Assembly (NCBI GenBank): GCA_963678215.1
Contig: OY782758.1
Span: 558,001 to 622,000, forward strand
Source: Thiobius zoothamnicola
Lineage (GTDB): Bacteria; Pseudomonadota; Gammaproteobacteria; Chromatiales; Chromatiaceae
Length of the DNA stretch: 64,000 nucleotides
Direction: 5' to 3'
Shown: positions 25,334 through 35,106 of the stretch, in pieces
Layout: every line of letters begins with the position of its first letter
Position numbering within the stretch: the stretch's first letter is position 1
Position numbers and translations under genes: made by a program
Notes under the pieces: generated by a model
Seen by the model: only the letters and a program-made list of their open reading frames with translations
Database searches by the model: none
Told to the model about the DNA's origin: nothing

Positions 25334-26611
25334 ATGAATGCTCTCGAATATATGGACATATTTGAGCACCTGGAATCCAATGTACGCAGCTACTCCCGTA
25401 GTTTCCCCACGATTTTCCAACGGGCGTATAACGCCACATTGGAAGACGCCTTGGGTAAACCCTACATTGATTTTCTCGCCGGGGCTGGCGCGCTGAATTA
25501 CGGCAGCAATAACCCTATTCTCAAGCAAAAAATTCTCGACTACATTGCTGGGGACAACATTATCCATGCTTTGGATATGGCGACCGTTGCTAAAGCGGAT
25601 TTCCTGGACGCATTTGAGCGCTATATTCTGCGTCCCCGCCACCTCCGTTACAAAATCCAGTTTACTGGCCCAACTGGAACCAATGCCGTTGAGGCTGCTC
25701 TCAAAATAGCCCGTAAAGTCACGGGTCGGCAAACAATGCTGGCTTTTACTCAAGCGTTTCACGGCATGACGCTGGGCGCCATGGCCGCAACGGCCAACCA
25801 CCAATATCGGCATGCCGCCGGCATACTCCCGCCTGGCGGATGTTTCATGCCTTTTGACGGTTATCTGGGAGATAACATTGATACGACTCAATATCTGGAA
25901 CAGATGATTGAGGATCCCGGCAGCGGTATCGATATGCCAGCGGCTATTATTGTGGAAACCGTGCAAGGAGAAGGCGGCGTTAATGTCGCTTCCATACAAT
26001 GGCTACGCAATCTGCAAACCATTTGCCAACGGCATCATATTTTACTCATTGTGGATGACATCCAGATGGGATGTGGGCGCACAGGTGAATTCTTCAGTTT
26101 TGAAGAGGCCGGTATCCAGCCAGACATTATCACGCTATCCAAGTCAATCAGTGGTTACGGCCTACCCATGTCCATCGTGTTAATACGCCCGGAACTTGAT
26201 CAGTGGCAACCCGGCGAACACACAGGGACTTTCCGTGGCAATAATCTGGCCTTCGTCGCAGGCGCAACCGCCATCCAGCATTATTGGTCAAATAATCATT
26301 TCTCCACGACCATCCAGCGCAAAGCGCAATACCTTCGTGAAAGCCTGATTCAGATGATCGCAGAGCCAATCAGCGCCTCACCGATCAAGATACGCGGGCG
26401 AGGCATGATCCAAGCGTTGCATTGCCCGCAAGATGGGCTGGCGCAGGCCGTTTGCCGCGAGGCTTTTGATAGAGGGCTGATCATCGAAACCAGCGGCTCA
26501 CGCAATCATGTCATCAAATGTATGCCGCCGCTGACAATTACCGAGTCTGAATTGGATTCAGGATTGAATCGGCTCGCTGACAGCCTGCACGCCTGCCTGG
26601 CCAGAAAATAA
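25334..26611 (+). CDS. Class III aminotransferase, diaminobutyrate-type (EctB/PvdH-like)
   Basis: A 425-residue PLP enzyme. The chosen ATG (MNALEYMDIFEHLESNVR) follows GGAGA and lies 1 bp after the previous stop. The N-terminal ESNVRSYSRSFPTIF, the FTGPTGTNAVEAALKIARK loop, AFHGMTLGAMA, and the PLP Lys in ITLSKSISGYGLPM are those of L-2,4-diaminobutyrate:2-oxoglutarate aminotransferases. These make 2,4-diaminobutyrate (Dab) from aspartate semialdehyde and glutamate. It would supply Dab to the next synthetase, whose adenylation pocket also points to Dab. Confidence 0.9.
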   Translation: MNALEYMDIFEHLESNVRSYSRSFPTIFQRAYNATLEDALGKPYIDFLAGAGALNYGSNNPILKQKILDYIAGDNIIHALDMATVAKADFLDAFERYILRPRHLRYKIQFTGPTGTNAVEAALKIARKVTGRQTMLAFTQAFHGMTLGAMAATANHQYRHAAGILPPGGCFMPFDGYLGDNIDTTQYLEQMIEDPGSGIDMPAAIIVETVQGEGGVNVASIQWLRNLQTICQRHHILLIVDDIQMGCGRTGEFFSFEEAGIQPDIITLSKSISGYGLPMSIVLIRPELDQWQPGEHTGTFRGNNLAFVAGATAIQHYWSNNHFSTTIQRKAQYLRESLIQMIAEPISASPIKIRGRGMIQALHCPQDGLAQAVCREAFDRGLIIETSGSRNHVIKCMPPLTITESELDSGLNRLADSLHACLARK

Positions 26612-26623
26612 CGGAATATCCCC

Positions 26624-29600
26624 ATGTCTGATTCTCATCAAAACATCCAAGACTTTCTGAACCACCTGAAAAATCTGGATATCAACATCAGCCTGCAGGG
26701 CGATCATTTAAGGGTTAACGGCCCCAAAGACAATCTATCAGACGCATTACGCACGCAACTGAAAGCCCGCAAGCCTGAGTTACTGACTTTTCTCGCCCAG
26801 AAGAATCAGATTGAATCGGCTATGTCAAATGATCACGCCATACCACCCGCAAACCGCACCGAACCCATCTATGCCTCTTTCGCTCAACAGCGTTTATGGT
26901 TCCTTGATCAGCTGGCTGAACATAAAAGCCATATTTACAATTTGCCATTGTTTCTACGCGCTTTGGGCAGACTACAAGTCTCCGCCTTAGCACAAAGTAT
27001 GAATGAAATCATTCGTCGCCATGAAATACTCAGAACCGTTTTTACCGAACCTCAAGCGAATAGCAAAGAACCCTGTCAGCACATATTGCCAGCATTAATC
27101 TTGGATATTCCGGTTACCGATCTGACGGGTTCTGACTCGCAAACCCAGAAAAACAACGTGCAGAAAATCGCTCATCAGGAAGCGGCGTATGACTTTGATT
27201 TATCCGTCGGTCCACTCGTCCGTTTGCGTTTGATTAAGGTTGCGGACGAAGAGCATATACTGCTTTTTCATTTCCATCACACGGTCTTTGACGGCTTGTC
27301 CATCCGGGTTCTATTGAATGAATTGACCTGTTTGTATCCGGCTTTCGTCAACAACAAACCCTCTCCATTAGCGCCACTGCCTGTTCAATATGCGGATTTC
27401 AGCCAATGGCAACGCAACCAACTGTTAAATGGCGAAAACCTGGAGCAACAACTGGCCTTTTGGCGTTCACACCTGGAAAACGCACCACCTTTCATTGATT
27501 TACCCATAGATCATCCAAGACCGGCCCATAAAATACTGAAAGGCGGGCGTTTCCGTTTTGAATTGGACGATGTATTAACCCAGCATCTGCGTCAACTGAG
27601 TCAAGGTCATCAAGCCACGCTTTTTATGACGCTTTATGCGGCATTCGCGGTATTTCTCGCCCGTCATACCAACCAACCCGATTTAGTCATCGGCACCCCG
27701 GTCGCCAATCGTAATCACCACCAATTGGAATCCTTAATGGGATTCTTCGCCAATACGCTGGCTTTGCGATTTCACGTTGAACCCAATCTGGCATTCACTG
27801 ATTTTTTACAGCAGGTGAAAACAACCGTCGTTCAATCCTTGCAGTATCAAAGCATGCCATTTGAAAAACTGGTTGACGAACTCAAGGTCGAACGCAGTCT
27901 GCATCATAATCCGTTATTTCAAGTCATGTTCACTTTTCAGGATGCTTACCTGGAAAGTGTCCATTTGCCGGAACTCAACCTCACCCCATTGGACTTCGTA
28001 CAAGAAGATGCCAAATTCGATCTTAGCTTGATCGTGCGCGAATATTCCAACAAGTTGGTTTGCATTTTTGAATATGCCGCTGATTTATTTGAACCGGCCA
28101 CCATCACCCGTATGAGCGAACGCTTACGCACCTTGCTACAAGGCATTGTGGAAAAATCGCAAGATAAACTGGCTCGTCTTCCGCTGTTGAGTGCTGACGA
28201 ACGACAGACTTTACTGAAAACCTTTAACCCGCCCAGCCGGATACTTCCATCCGATCTGATGACGCATCAGCTCTTTGAAATCCAGGCAAAACAACATCCG
28301 GAACGCATTGCCGTCACCTTTAACAACAACTCACTCAGCTATGGAAAATTGAACGCCAAAGCCAATCAATTGGCGCATTATCTTATCCAATCCGGCATAC
28401 CGTCAGGCGCGCTGGTCGGCATTTGCCTGAGACGTTCTCCAGACATACTGGTCAGCATACTGGGCATTTTAAAAGCTGGTGGCGCTTATATTCCGCTGGA
28501 TCCTGATTACCCGGATGAGCGTTTACAGTTTATGTTAGAGGATGCCCAGGCTTCCGTACTCATCACCCAGACTGACCGGCAAACAACATTATCGGGCGGC
28601 AACGCATCTATGCTTTATCTGGATAAAGATTGGCCGGATATCGCAACCCATTCTGATCAAAACCCGATAAATCGCACCCATCGACAAAATCTTGCCTATG
28701 TCATTTACACCTCTGGTTCGACCGGCCAACCCAAAGGCGTAATGATCAATCACCACAGCCTGAGCAATGCTTATCACGCTTACGATGAAGCTTATCAACT
28801 CTCAAAAATCAAGACGCATTTGCAAATGGCCAACTATGCTTTTGATGTCTTCACCGGCGACTGGGTACGCGCCCTATGCAGCGGCGGCAGGTTAGTACTA
28901 TGCCCTGGCGAACTGCTGGGATCACCTGAAGAACTCTATCAATTGATGCGCCGGGAACAGGTTGAATTCGCGGAATTCGTACCAGCGGTCATTCGTCAGT
29001 TGAATGCTTATTTACAATCCAGCCAGCAACGTTTGGACTTCATGAAAGGCTGTGTCATCAGTTCTGACACCTGCTATATGAAAGAATATCGGGATTTGCG
29101 CGCGCTATGCAGTCCACAGGCTCGGGTGATCAGTGCCTATGGCGTCACCGAAGCCACAATAGACAGTACCTATGCAGCGAATATGGACATCAATTTACCG
29201 GATGATGCCGTACTCCCCATTGGCGCGCCAATGGCCAATACGCATATTTACCTGCTGGATGACCAACAAAATCCGGTTCCTATCGGGGTTAAAGGAGAAA
29301 TCTATATTGGCGGCTCAGGCGTCGCGCAAGGTTACTTGAACCGCCCTACCTTGACGGCAGAAAAATTTTTGCAGCTCACCTTGAATGGTGCCACTCATTC
29401 TGTGTACAAGTCCGGCGACGCGGCGCGTTGGCGGGCGGATGGCGGCCTGGATTTTATGGGCCGTCTGGACAATCAAGTCAAACTGCGAGGATTGCGCATT
29501 GAGCTAAGCGAAATTGAAACCGCCTTACTGCGGCATGCCGCCGTCAAGGAAGCCGTGACGTTAATGCTGGATAAAGATAATCAGCCATTTCTTGTCGCTT

Positions 29601-30835
29601 ATATCGTTCTGGCGGATCCGTTGGATAATCCAAGCTATGCGTTACGTGCATGGTTGGAACCTTTGCTGCCGAACTATATGTTGCCGTCCTATTTTATCGT
29701 TCTGGACGCTTTTCCACTCACACCCAATGGCAAAATCAATCGCCAGGCCTTGCCTGCGCCCGATACGCAGCAAGTACTGAAAAATTATGTCGCTCCCCGT
29801 GATAGCTTGGAGCTGCGTCTGACATTATTGTGGGAAAAAATTCTGGAAAAATCCCCGGTCAGCATAAAAGACAACTTCTTCGCCATTGGCGGGGACTCCT
29901 TATTGTCCATTCGTTTAATCGCCAACATCCATCAGGAATTCGGTATGCGGATTCCAGTACACACGATTTTCCAGAATGGCTCTATCGAACAGCTCGCCTC
30001 TTTATTGCGTCAGGGACAAGCAACCACCAATTGGTCACCACTGGTCTGCCTACAACCCCAAGGTGAAAAACCGCCAATTTTTTGCGTCCATGCCGCCGGT
30101 GGCATCGTCTTCCGTTATCTCCAGGTCGCCTCTCTTCTGGGCAACGAACGCCCTTTTTATGGCATACAGGCCAGAGGCATTGAACCCGGCGATGCGCCCT
30201 ATAACAGCATTGAAGATATGGCCGACGATTACGTGAAAGCCATTCGCGCCATACAACCTGCCGGGCCTTATCTACTGGCCGGCTGGTCATTTGGCGGAAC
30301 TGTCGCTTTCGCCATGGCGCGCCAGCTTGAACAAGCCGGGGAGCAAGTGCCACATTTAATCATGATTGATGCTTCTTCCCCTTATACAGACAACTATGAA
30401 CAGGATGACGTGGAGTTTCTGTTGGAGCGTCTGCGTCCTGCCGCTGGTTTGGAGTTGAAAGCCGTTTATGAACAAGACTCACGCGAAGCTCAATTACTGT
30501 ATTTGTTCAAAGAACAAAAATTCGCCGGATTGCTTAGCCCAGACATTGGTTTTGAAGAGGCTGAACTACGTTTGAAGATTCATATGCACCATAACAAAAT
30601 CCTTTGCGATTACCGGCCAAGCTCACCTTTCAACGGCAAAATCACTTTCTTCAAACCGACAGAAAAAATTCCGTTTGACGTTCGCATGGGCAATCCCGCT
30701 TCTGACTGGGTGCCATTTGCCCGCCGTGGCATTGAAACTCACGAAGCGCCTGGCAATCATTTCACGATGTTCTCACCAGCGAACGGCCCAATATTGGCGC
30801 AAAAAATGAAAACTTGCCTCGAACAAGCCGGGTAA
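26624..30835 (+). CDS. Non-ribosomal peptide synthetase module TubC-C-A-PCP-TE, predicted Dab
   Basis: A 1403-residue single module. Residues about 5-58 are a TubC-type docking domain, about 75-520 a condensation domain with HHTVFDG (about 218), then an adenylation domain with VIYTSGSTGQPKG and KSGDAARW, a carrier with IGGDSLLSIRL (Ser about 1091) and a thioesterase with GWSFGG (about 1221), Asp in MIDASS and His in PGNHFTMF. Reading the ten specificity positions against GrsA gives D-V-G-E-V-S-A-I-D-K, one change from the Dab code I recall for polymyxin synthetases (DVGEISAIDK). This agrees with the Dab aminotransferase gene just upstream. A terminal TE in a non-final module is unusual. Confidence 0.93.
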   Translation: MSDSHQNIQDFLNHLKNLDINISLQGDHLRVNGPKDNLSDALRTQLKARKPELLTFLAQKNQIESAMSNDHAIPPANRTEPIYASFAQQRLWFLDQLAEHKSHIYNLPLFLRALGRLQVSALAQSMNEIIRRHEILRTVFTEPQANSKEPCQHILPALILDIPVTDLTGSDSQTQKNNVQKIAHQEAAYDFDLSVGPLVRLRLIKVADEEHILLFHFHHTVFDGLSIRVLLNELTCLYPAFVNNKPSPLAPLPVQYADFSQWQRNQLLNGENLEQQLAFWRSHLENAPPFIDLPIDHPRPAHKILKGGRFRFELDDVLTQHLRQLSQGHQATLFMTLYAAFAVFLARHTNQPDLVIGTPVANRNHHQLESLMGFFANTLALRFHVEPNLAFTDFLQQVKTTVVQSLQYQSMPFEKLVDELKVERSLHHNPLFQVMFTFQDAYLESVHLPELNLTPLDFVQEDAKFDLSLIVREYSNKLVCIFEYAADLFEPATITRMSERLRTLLQGIVEKSQDKLARLPLLSADERQTLLKTFNPPSRILPSDLMTHQLFEIQAKQHPERIAVTFNNNSLSYGKLNAKANQLAHYLIQSGIPSGALVGICLRRSPDILVSILGILKAGGAYIPLDPDYPDERLQFMLEDAQASVLITQTDRQTTLSGGNASMLYLDKDWPDIATHSDQNPINRTHRQNLAYVIYTSGSTGQPKGVMINHHSLSNAYHAYDEAYQLSKIKTHLQMANYAFDVFTGDWVRALCSGGRLVLCPGELLGSPEELYQLMRREQVEFAEFVPAVIRQLNAYLQSSQQRLDFMKGCVISSDTCYMKEYRDLRALCSPQARVISAYGVTEATIDSTYAANMDINLPDDAVLPIGAPMANTHIYLLDDQQNPVPIGVKGEIYIGGSGVAQGYLNRPTLTAEKFLQLTLNGATHSVYKSGDAARWRADGGLDFMGRLDNQVKLRGLRIELSEIETALLRHAAVKEAVTLMLDKDNQPFLVAYIVLADPLDNPSYALRAWLEPLLPNYMLPSYFIVLDAFPLTPNGKINRQALPAPDTQQVLKNYVAPRDSLELRLTLLWEKILEKSPVSIKDNFFAIGGDSLLSIRLIANIHQEFGMRIPVHTIFQNGSIEQLASLLRQGQATTNWSPLVCLQPQGEKPPIFCVHAAGGIVFRYLQVASLLGNERPFYGIQARGIEPGDAPYNSIEDMADDYVKAIRAIQPAGPYLLAGWSFGGTVAFAMARQLEQAGEQVPHLIMIDASSPYTDNYEQDDVEFLLERLRPAAGLELKAVYEQDSREAQLLYLFKEQKFAGLLSPDIGFEEAELRLKIHMHHNKILCDYRPSSPFNGKITFFKPTEKIPFDVRMGNPASDWVPFARRGIETHEAPGNHFTMFSPANGPILAQKMKTCLEQAG

Positions 30836-30879
30836 ACCACCAATATCGCCACATCACACCCGACAAGGAAAGTCAGAAT

Positions 30880-33800
30880 ATGGACAATGCTAACGTGATC
30901 AGCCTGTTAACCGATCTGGATCGGTTGGGCATCCGCCTCACCATCGTCGGTGATCAACTAAAATTAAACGCGCCTAAAGGTGCCATCACCGCGGAATTGC
31001 GTCAGCGCGTCAAACAACACAAAACGGCGCTCATCGCCTTGCAGCAAACCCCGTTCACCAAAGGCAATACCATTCCGCCTGCATCTGACGAACCATACCT
31101 GCCCTGCTCTTTCGCGCAACAACGCTTATGGTTGCTGGATCAACTGGAACCCGGCAGTTGTGCCTATAACATTCCGATTTTCTGGCGCATCGCAGGCGAC
31201 TTAAACATCGCTGTTTTATGCCAGGCAGTGAACACAATCATCCAGCGTCACGCCAGCTTACGTACGGTCTTTCTCGCACCGCCGGATAACGATGCAATAC
31301 CACAGCAAATCGTATTACCCGTTTTAAACATTGATGCGCCAACCATTGATTTAACCCGGCTGGCACCAGATGAAATCGAATCCACCATCCACAAGCAGGC
31401 AACCCAAGCCTTGCAAACGCCTTTTGATCTGAGCCAGGGTCCCTTGTTGCGATTGCGGATTTTGCAAATCAATCCGCGCAATCATGTTTTACTCCTGACT
31501 GTGCATCACATCATCTTCGATGGCTTATCGCTGGATATCTTTCTGCAAGAGCTTGGCGTTTTGTACCCAGCTTTTATGCAGCAACAGCCTTCACCTCTAC
31601 CTGACCCGGCTATTCAATATACCGATTACACCATCTGGCAGCGTAAACGCTTGAACGGCCCTTATTTACGTGAACATCTCGATTTCTGGCGCCAACAACT
31701 GCAAGATGCGCCGCCTACGCTCAACTTGCCGACTGACTACGCCAGACCCGCAACGCCCAACCATGCCGGCGCGAGACAATCTTTCACCTTAGAAACCGAG
31801 ACCACCCAAAAACTCCGCCAACTCGCGCAACGAAATGGTGCGACTTTGTACATGGCACTGCATGCCGTCCTGGCTATTCTGCTCGCTCGCTATATCAATA
31901 AAGAAGATATCGTCATTGGAAGTCCTATCGCCAATCGCACCCATCAGCAATTGGAACAATTAATCGGATTATTCACCAATACCCTTGTTTTACGTACGCT
32001 GGTTAAGCCAGACCAAAGCTTCAATCAAATCTTGGCGGCTATCAAACAACACACTTTGCAGGCTTACCGGTATCAGGAATTGCCTTTTGAGAAATTGGTG
32101 GACGAACTGAAGATCCCACGCAGCATAGGACATAACCCACTCTTCCAGGTCTCGCTCAGCCTGCAAAATGGACACACTGAGCATTTCAGCCTGCCCGGCC
32201 TGGATATTTCACCGCTTGAATTTAATGCCCTGGTCGCCAAATTCGATTTGAGCGTCATTATTCATGAATATGCGGAAAAACTGGCGGTCATCTTTGAATA
32301 TCGCACCGCACTGTTCACCGATGCCACGGTTGAACGGATGATGGGGCATTTCCAGGTTCTGGTGGATGGCTTGCTGCGCCAACCTGATGCCCCCATCGCC
32401 CAATCACCCATACTGACTCAGGCTGAAATCCAACAATTCCGCATATGGAACGATACTGCTGTTGCATATGCGAAAGAAAAAACCCTGATCCGGTTATTTG
32501 AAGAACAAGTCACACGCACGCCAGATAAGGTAGCGGCGGTATTCAATGACCAACAATTGACTTATCAGGCGTTGAATCAGCAAGTGAATCAACTGGCTCA
32601 TTCTCTCTTACGCCACACAGCTTGCAAAGATCACCATAATCCCTGCATCGCAGTTTGCGTGGAGCGCTCAATGGAAATGCTCATCGGTGTATTGGGCGCG
32701 ATGAAAGCGGGTGCCGCCTATGTTCCAATTGACCCGGATTATCCGCAGGCGCGGATCCACCATATGTTGATCGATAGTCAAGCGCTAATTATTCTGACCC
32801 AACGTCATTTGCATGATCGTCTGCTTTCCACCATCACCGAAAATAGTGCCGCCATACAACAACAAGTCTTGTACTTGGATGAAACGACTTTCTCTTCCTG
32901 CCCTACCGACAACCCGCCATTGACCAGTCAACCCACGGATTTGGCTTATGTTATCTACACCTCAGGCTCCACTGGCAAACCCAAAGGTGTCATGGTGACA
33001 CACGCAAATTTGTCAAACTTTCTGCAAGATATGCAGCAACGCACCAGCATGCATGAAAACAACAAATTACTCGCTGTCGTCACACTCTCATTTGACATAT
33101 CCGTGTTAGAACTCTTCTTACCATTGATTTCTGGTAGTCAACTCTATTTGGCGGATCAAACAATCACCCGTGACGCTCAAGCTTTGCAACAACAATTGGT
33201 GGAAAATAATATCAGCTTCATGCAAGTAACCCCGGCGACTTGGCAACTCTTGCGGCAAAGTGACTGGCAGGCACAACACTCTATGAAAAACATCTGTGGG
33301 GGTGAGGTGATGACGCCTGAGCTAGGCAATTATTTACTGCAAAACAGTAGTGAACTCTGGAACTCCTATGGCCCAACAGAAACCACTATTTGGTCAACAA
33401 TAAGCTTGATCTCCAAAACACTGGAATCCACTGCGACAATTGGCAAACCGATCGCCAATACCCGCATTTACATCCTGAATAATCAGCAACAGATACAACC
33501 TATCGGCGTCCCGGGTGAACTGTGCATCGCGGGTGATGGTGTTACGCGAGGTTACCTCAACCAACCGGCGCTGACGGCGGAAAAGTTTATCGATATTGAA
33601 CTGATGGATCGCCAGGAACGGATCTACAAAACCGGTGATTTAGCCCGTTGGCTGCCGGATGGCAATCTGGAATTTTTAGGGCGTATTGACCATCAGGTTA
33701 AGATTCGCGGGTTTCGTATTGAACCCGGTGAAATTGAAAGCCGGTTATTACAAAACCCCGCCGTCAAACGCGTGCTGGTGACACCACGCCCAACACCTTA

Positions 33801-35106
33801 CGGCGAGCAACAATTAGTCGCTTACATTTTGCCCGCGCATAATGCGGCGCAACAGAACATGACCGATCAATTGAAAACCGATCTGCAAACTGAATTGCCG
33901 GATTATATGATCCCGGCTTTTTTCGTCATGCTGAACGAATTCCCGCTACTGCCCAACGGTAAGATCAATCGACCCGCCCTACCGGAGCCTGACGGCTTTA
34001 ATATTGAGCGCCAGACTTATATGCATCCACGCAATTCGCTGGAGCTTCAGCTCAATCGGATCTGGGAAAACGTATTAAGCGTGTCTCCAATCAGCGTATT
34101 CGATGATTTTTTCAACATTGGCGGCGATTCCTTGTTGGCGATCCGCCTGATCAATTTGATCAACCAACAGTTCGACACCCAAGTCCCCCTGAATGCCTTA
34201 TTTCAAAGCAGCACGATTGAACAACTGGCTTTGTTATTGCGCCGAGACAACCAGAACCATCAAACCAATTCTCCCTTAGTCACGCTGCAATCCCAAGGTT
34301 CAGACGCGCCCATTTTTTGCGTGCATGCGGCTGGCGGCATTGTGTTTCGCTATATGCAAATCGCAAAATGGATGAGTTCGCAATATGGCCACCCTTTCCA
34401 TGGCTTGCAGGCTAAGGGCATTGAGCCGGGCGAGACACCCTATTCCAGCATTGAGGAAATGGCGCAGTGCTATGTACAGGCGATTCGCCAGATCAAACCC
34501 CATGGTCCCTACTTATTAGCCGGTTGGTCATTTGGCGGCACGGTCGCATTTGCCATGGCGGAGATATTGGAAAGCGCTGGTGAAACCGTCTCTGGCATCA
34601 TCATGATTGACGCGCCCTCCCCGGATATGGATGCCTATGAAACTGACGATGTTGACTTTCTATTGGAGCGGCTGGAGCCAGCGACGGGTATCAGTCTGCA
34701 AAATGAAGTGGAGCAACAAACAACCGCTCAAGCCAAAAAGCAATTCATCCTGGAGCAGAAAAAACAATTGGGCCTGTTTCCACCCGATATCAAACCGGAA
34801 GAGGCCGAACAACGGCTGGCGGTACACAAACACCATAACCGACTGCTTTGCCAATACCGGCCACATAACCTCATTCATGCGGGCATCGCCTTTATTCAGG
34901 CGACAGAAACAACCCGTTTCGATGAAAAAATGAAAGACCCGGTGCCTGCCTGGAGTCAGTTCACCCGACAACCTATCATTGAATATCAAGCACCGGGCAA
35001 CCATTTCAACATGTTCGCCAATCAATACACCCGGATTCTGGCGGAAAAAATCCAGGCTTGTATCAAGCAACTGACACAACCAAGGGAATATACATCTCAT
35101 GTCTAG
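30880..35106 (+). CDS. Non-ribosomal peptide synthetase module TubC-C-A-PCP-TE, substrate perhaps glycine
   Basis: A 1408-residue module with the same layout as its neighbour. The ATG at 30880 follows AAGGAAAG and opens a clear TubC docking domain (GDQLKLNAPKGAITAEL). The condensation site is HHIIFDG (about residue 209), the adenylation core VIYTSGSTGKPKG, the carrier IGGDSLLAIRL (Ser about 1083), and the thioesterase GWSFGG (about 1215) with His in PGNHFNMF. Specificity positions read D-I-L-Q-C-G-S-I-W-K, closest to glycine codes I know (DILQLGLIWK), but two positions differ, so the substrate is uncertain. The two TEs are very alike, suggesting module duplication followed by change of the adenylation pocket. 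It overlaps the methyltransferase gene by 8 bp. Confidence 0.92.
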   Translation: MDNANVISLLTDLDRLGIRLTIVGDQLKLNAPKGAITAELRQRVKQHKTALIALQQTPFTKGNTIPPASDEPYLPCSFAQQRLWLLDQLEPGSCAYNIPIFWRIAGDLNIAVLCQAVNTIIQRHASLRTVFLAPPDNDAIPQQIVLPVLNIDAPTIDLTRLAPDEIESTIHKQATQALQTPFDLSQGPLLRLRILQINPRNHVLLLTVHHIIFDGLSLDIFLQELGVLYPAFMQQQPSPLPDPAIQYTDYTIWQRKRLNGPYLREHLDFWRQQLQDAPPTLNLPTDYARPATPNHAGARQSFTLETETTQKLRQLAQRNGATLYMALHAVLAILLARYINKEDIVIGSPIANRTHQQLEQLIGLFTNTLVLRTLVKPDQSFNQILAAIKQHTLQAYRYQELPFEKLVDELKIPRSIGHNPLFQVSLSLQNGHTEHFSLPGLDISPLEFNALVAKFDLSVIIHEYAEKLAVIFEYRTALFTDATVERMMGHFQVLVDGLLRQPDAPIAQSPILTQAEIQQFRIWNDTAVAYAKEKTLIRLFEEQVTRTPDKVAAVFNDQQLTYQALNQQVNQLAHSLLRHTACKDHHNPCIAVCVERSMEMLIGVLGAMKAGAAYVPIDPDYPQARIHHMLIDSQALIILTQRHLHDRLLSTITENSAAIQQQVLYLDETTFSSCPTDNPPLTSQPTDLAYVIYTSGSTGKPKGVMVTHANLSNFLQDMQQRTSMHENNKLLAVVTLSFDISVLELFLPLISGSQLYLADQTITRDAQALQQQLVENNISFMQVTPATWQLLRQSDWQAQHSMKNICGGEVMTPELGNYLLQNSSELWNSYGPTETTIWSTISLISKTLESTATIGKPIANTRIYILNNQQQIQPIGVPGELCIAGDGVTRGYLNQPALTAEKFIDIELMDRQERIYKTGDLARWLPDGNLEFLGRIDHQVKIRGFRIEPGEIESRLLQNPAVKRVLVTPRPTPYGEQQLVAYILPAHNAAQQNMTDQLKTDLQTELPDYMIPAFFVMLNEFPLLPNGKINRPALPEPDGFNIERQTYMHPRNSLELQLNRIWENVLSVSPISVFDDFFNIGGDSLLAIRLINLINQQFDTQVPLNALFQSSTIEQLALLLRRDNQNHQTNSPLVTLQSQGSDAPIFCVHAAGGIVFRYMQIAKWMSSQYGHPFHGLQAKGIEPGETPYSSIEEMAQCYVQAIRQIKPHGPYLLAGWSFGGTVAFAMAEILESAGETVSGIIMIDAPSPDMDAYETDDVDFLLERLEPATGISLQNEVEQQTTAQAKKQFILEQKKQLGLFPPDIKPEEAEQRLAVHKHHNRLLCQYRPHNLIHAGIAFIQATETTRFDEKMKDPVPAWSQFTRQPIIEYQAPGNHFNMFANQYTRILAEKIQACIKQLTQPREYTSHV

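Noticed and set aside
25292..25999. A 235-codon open frame antisense to the aminotransferase gene
   Set aside because: It is a shadow of a well-supported gene on the other strand.
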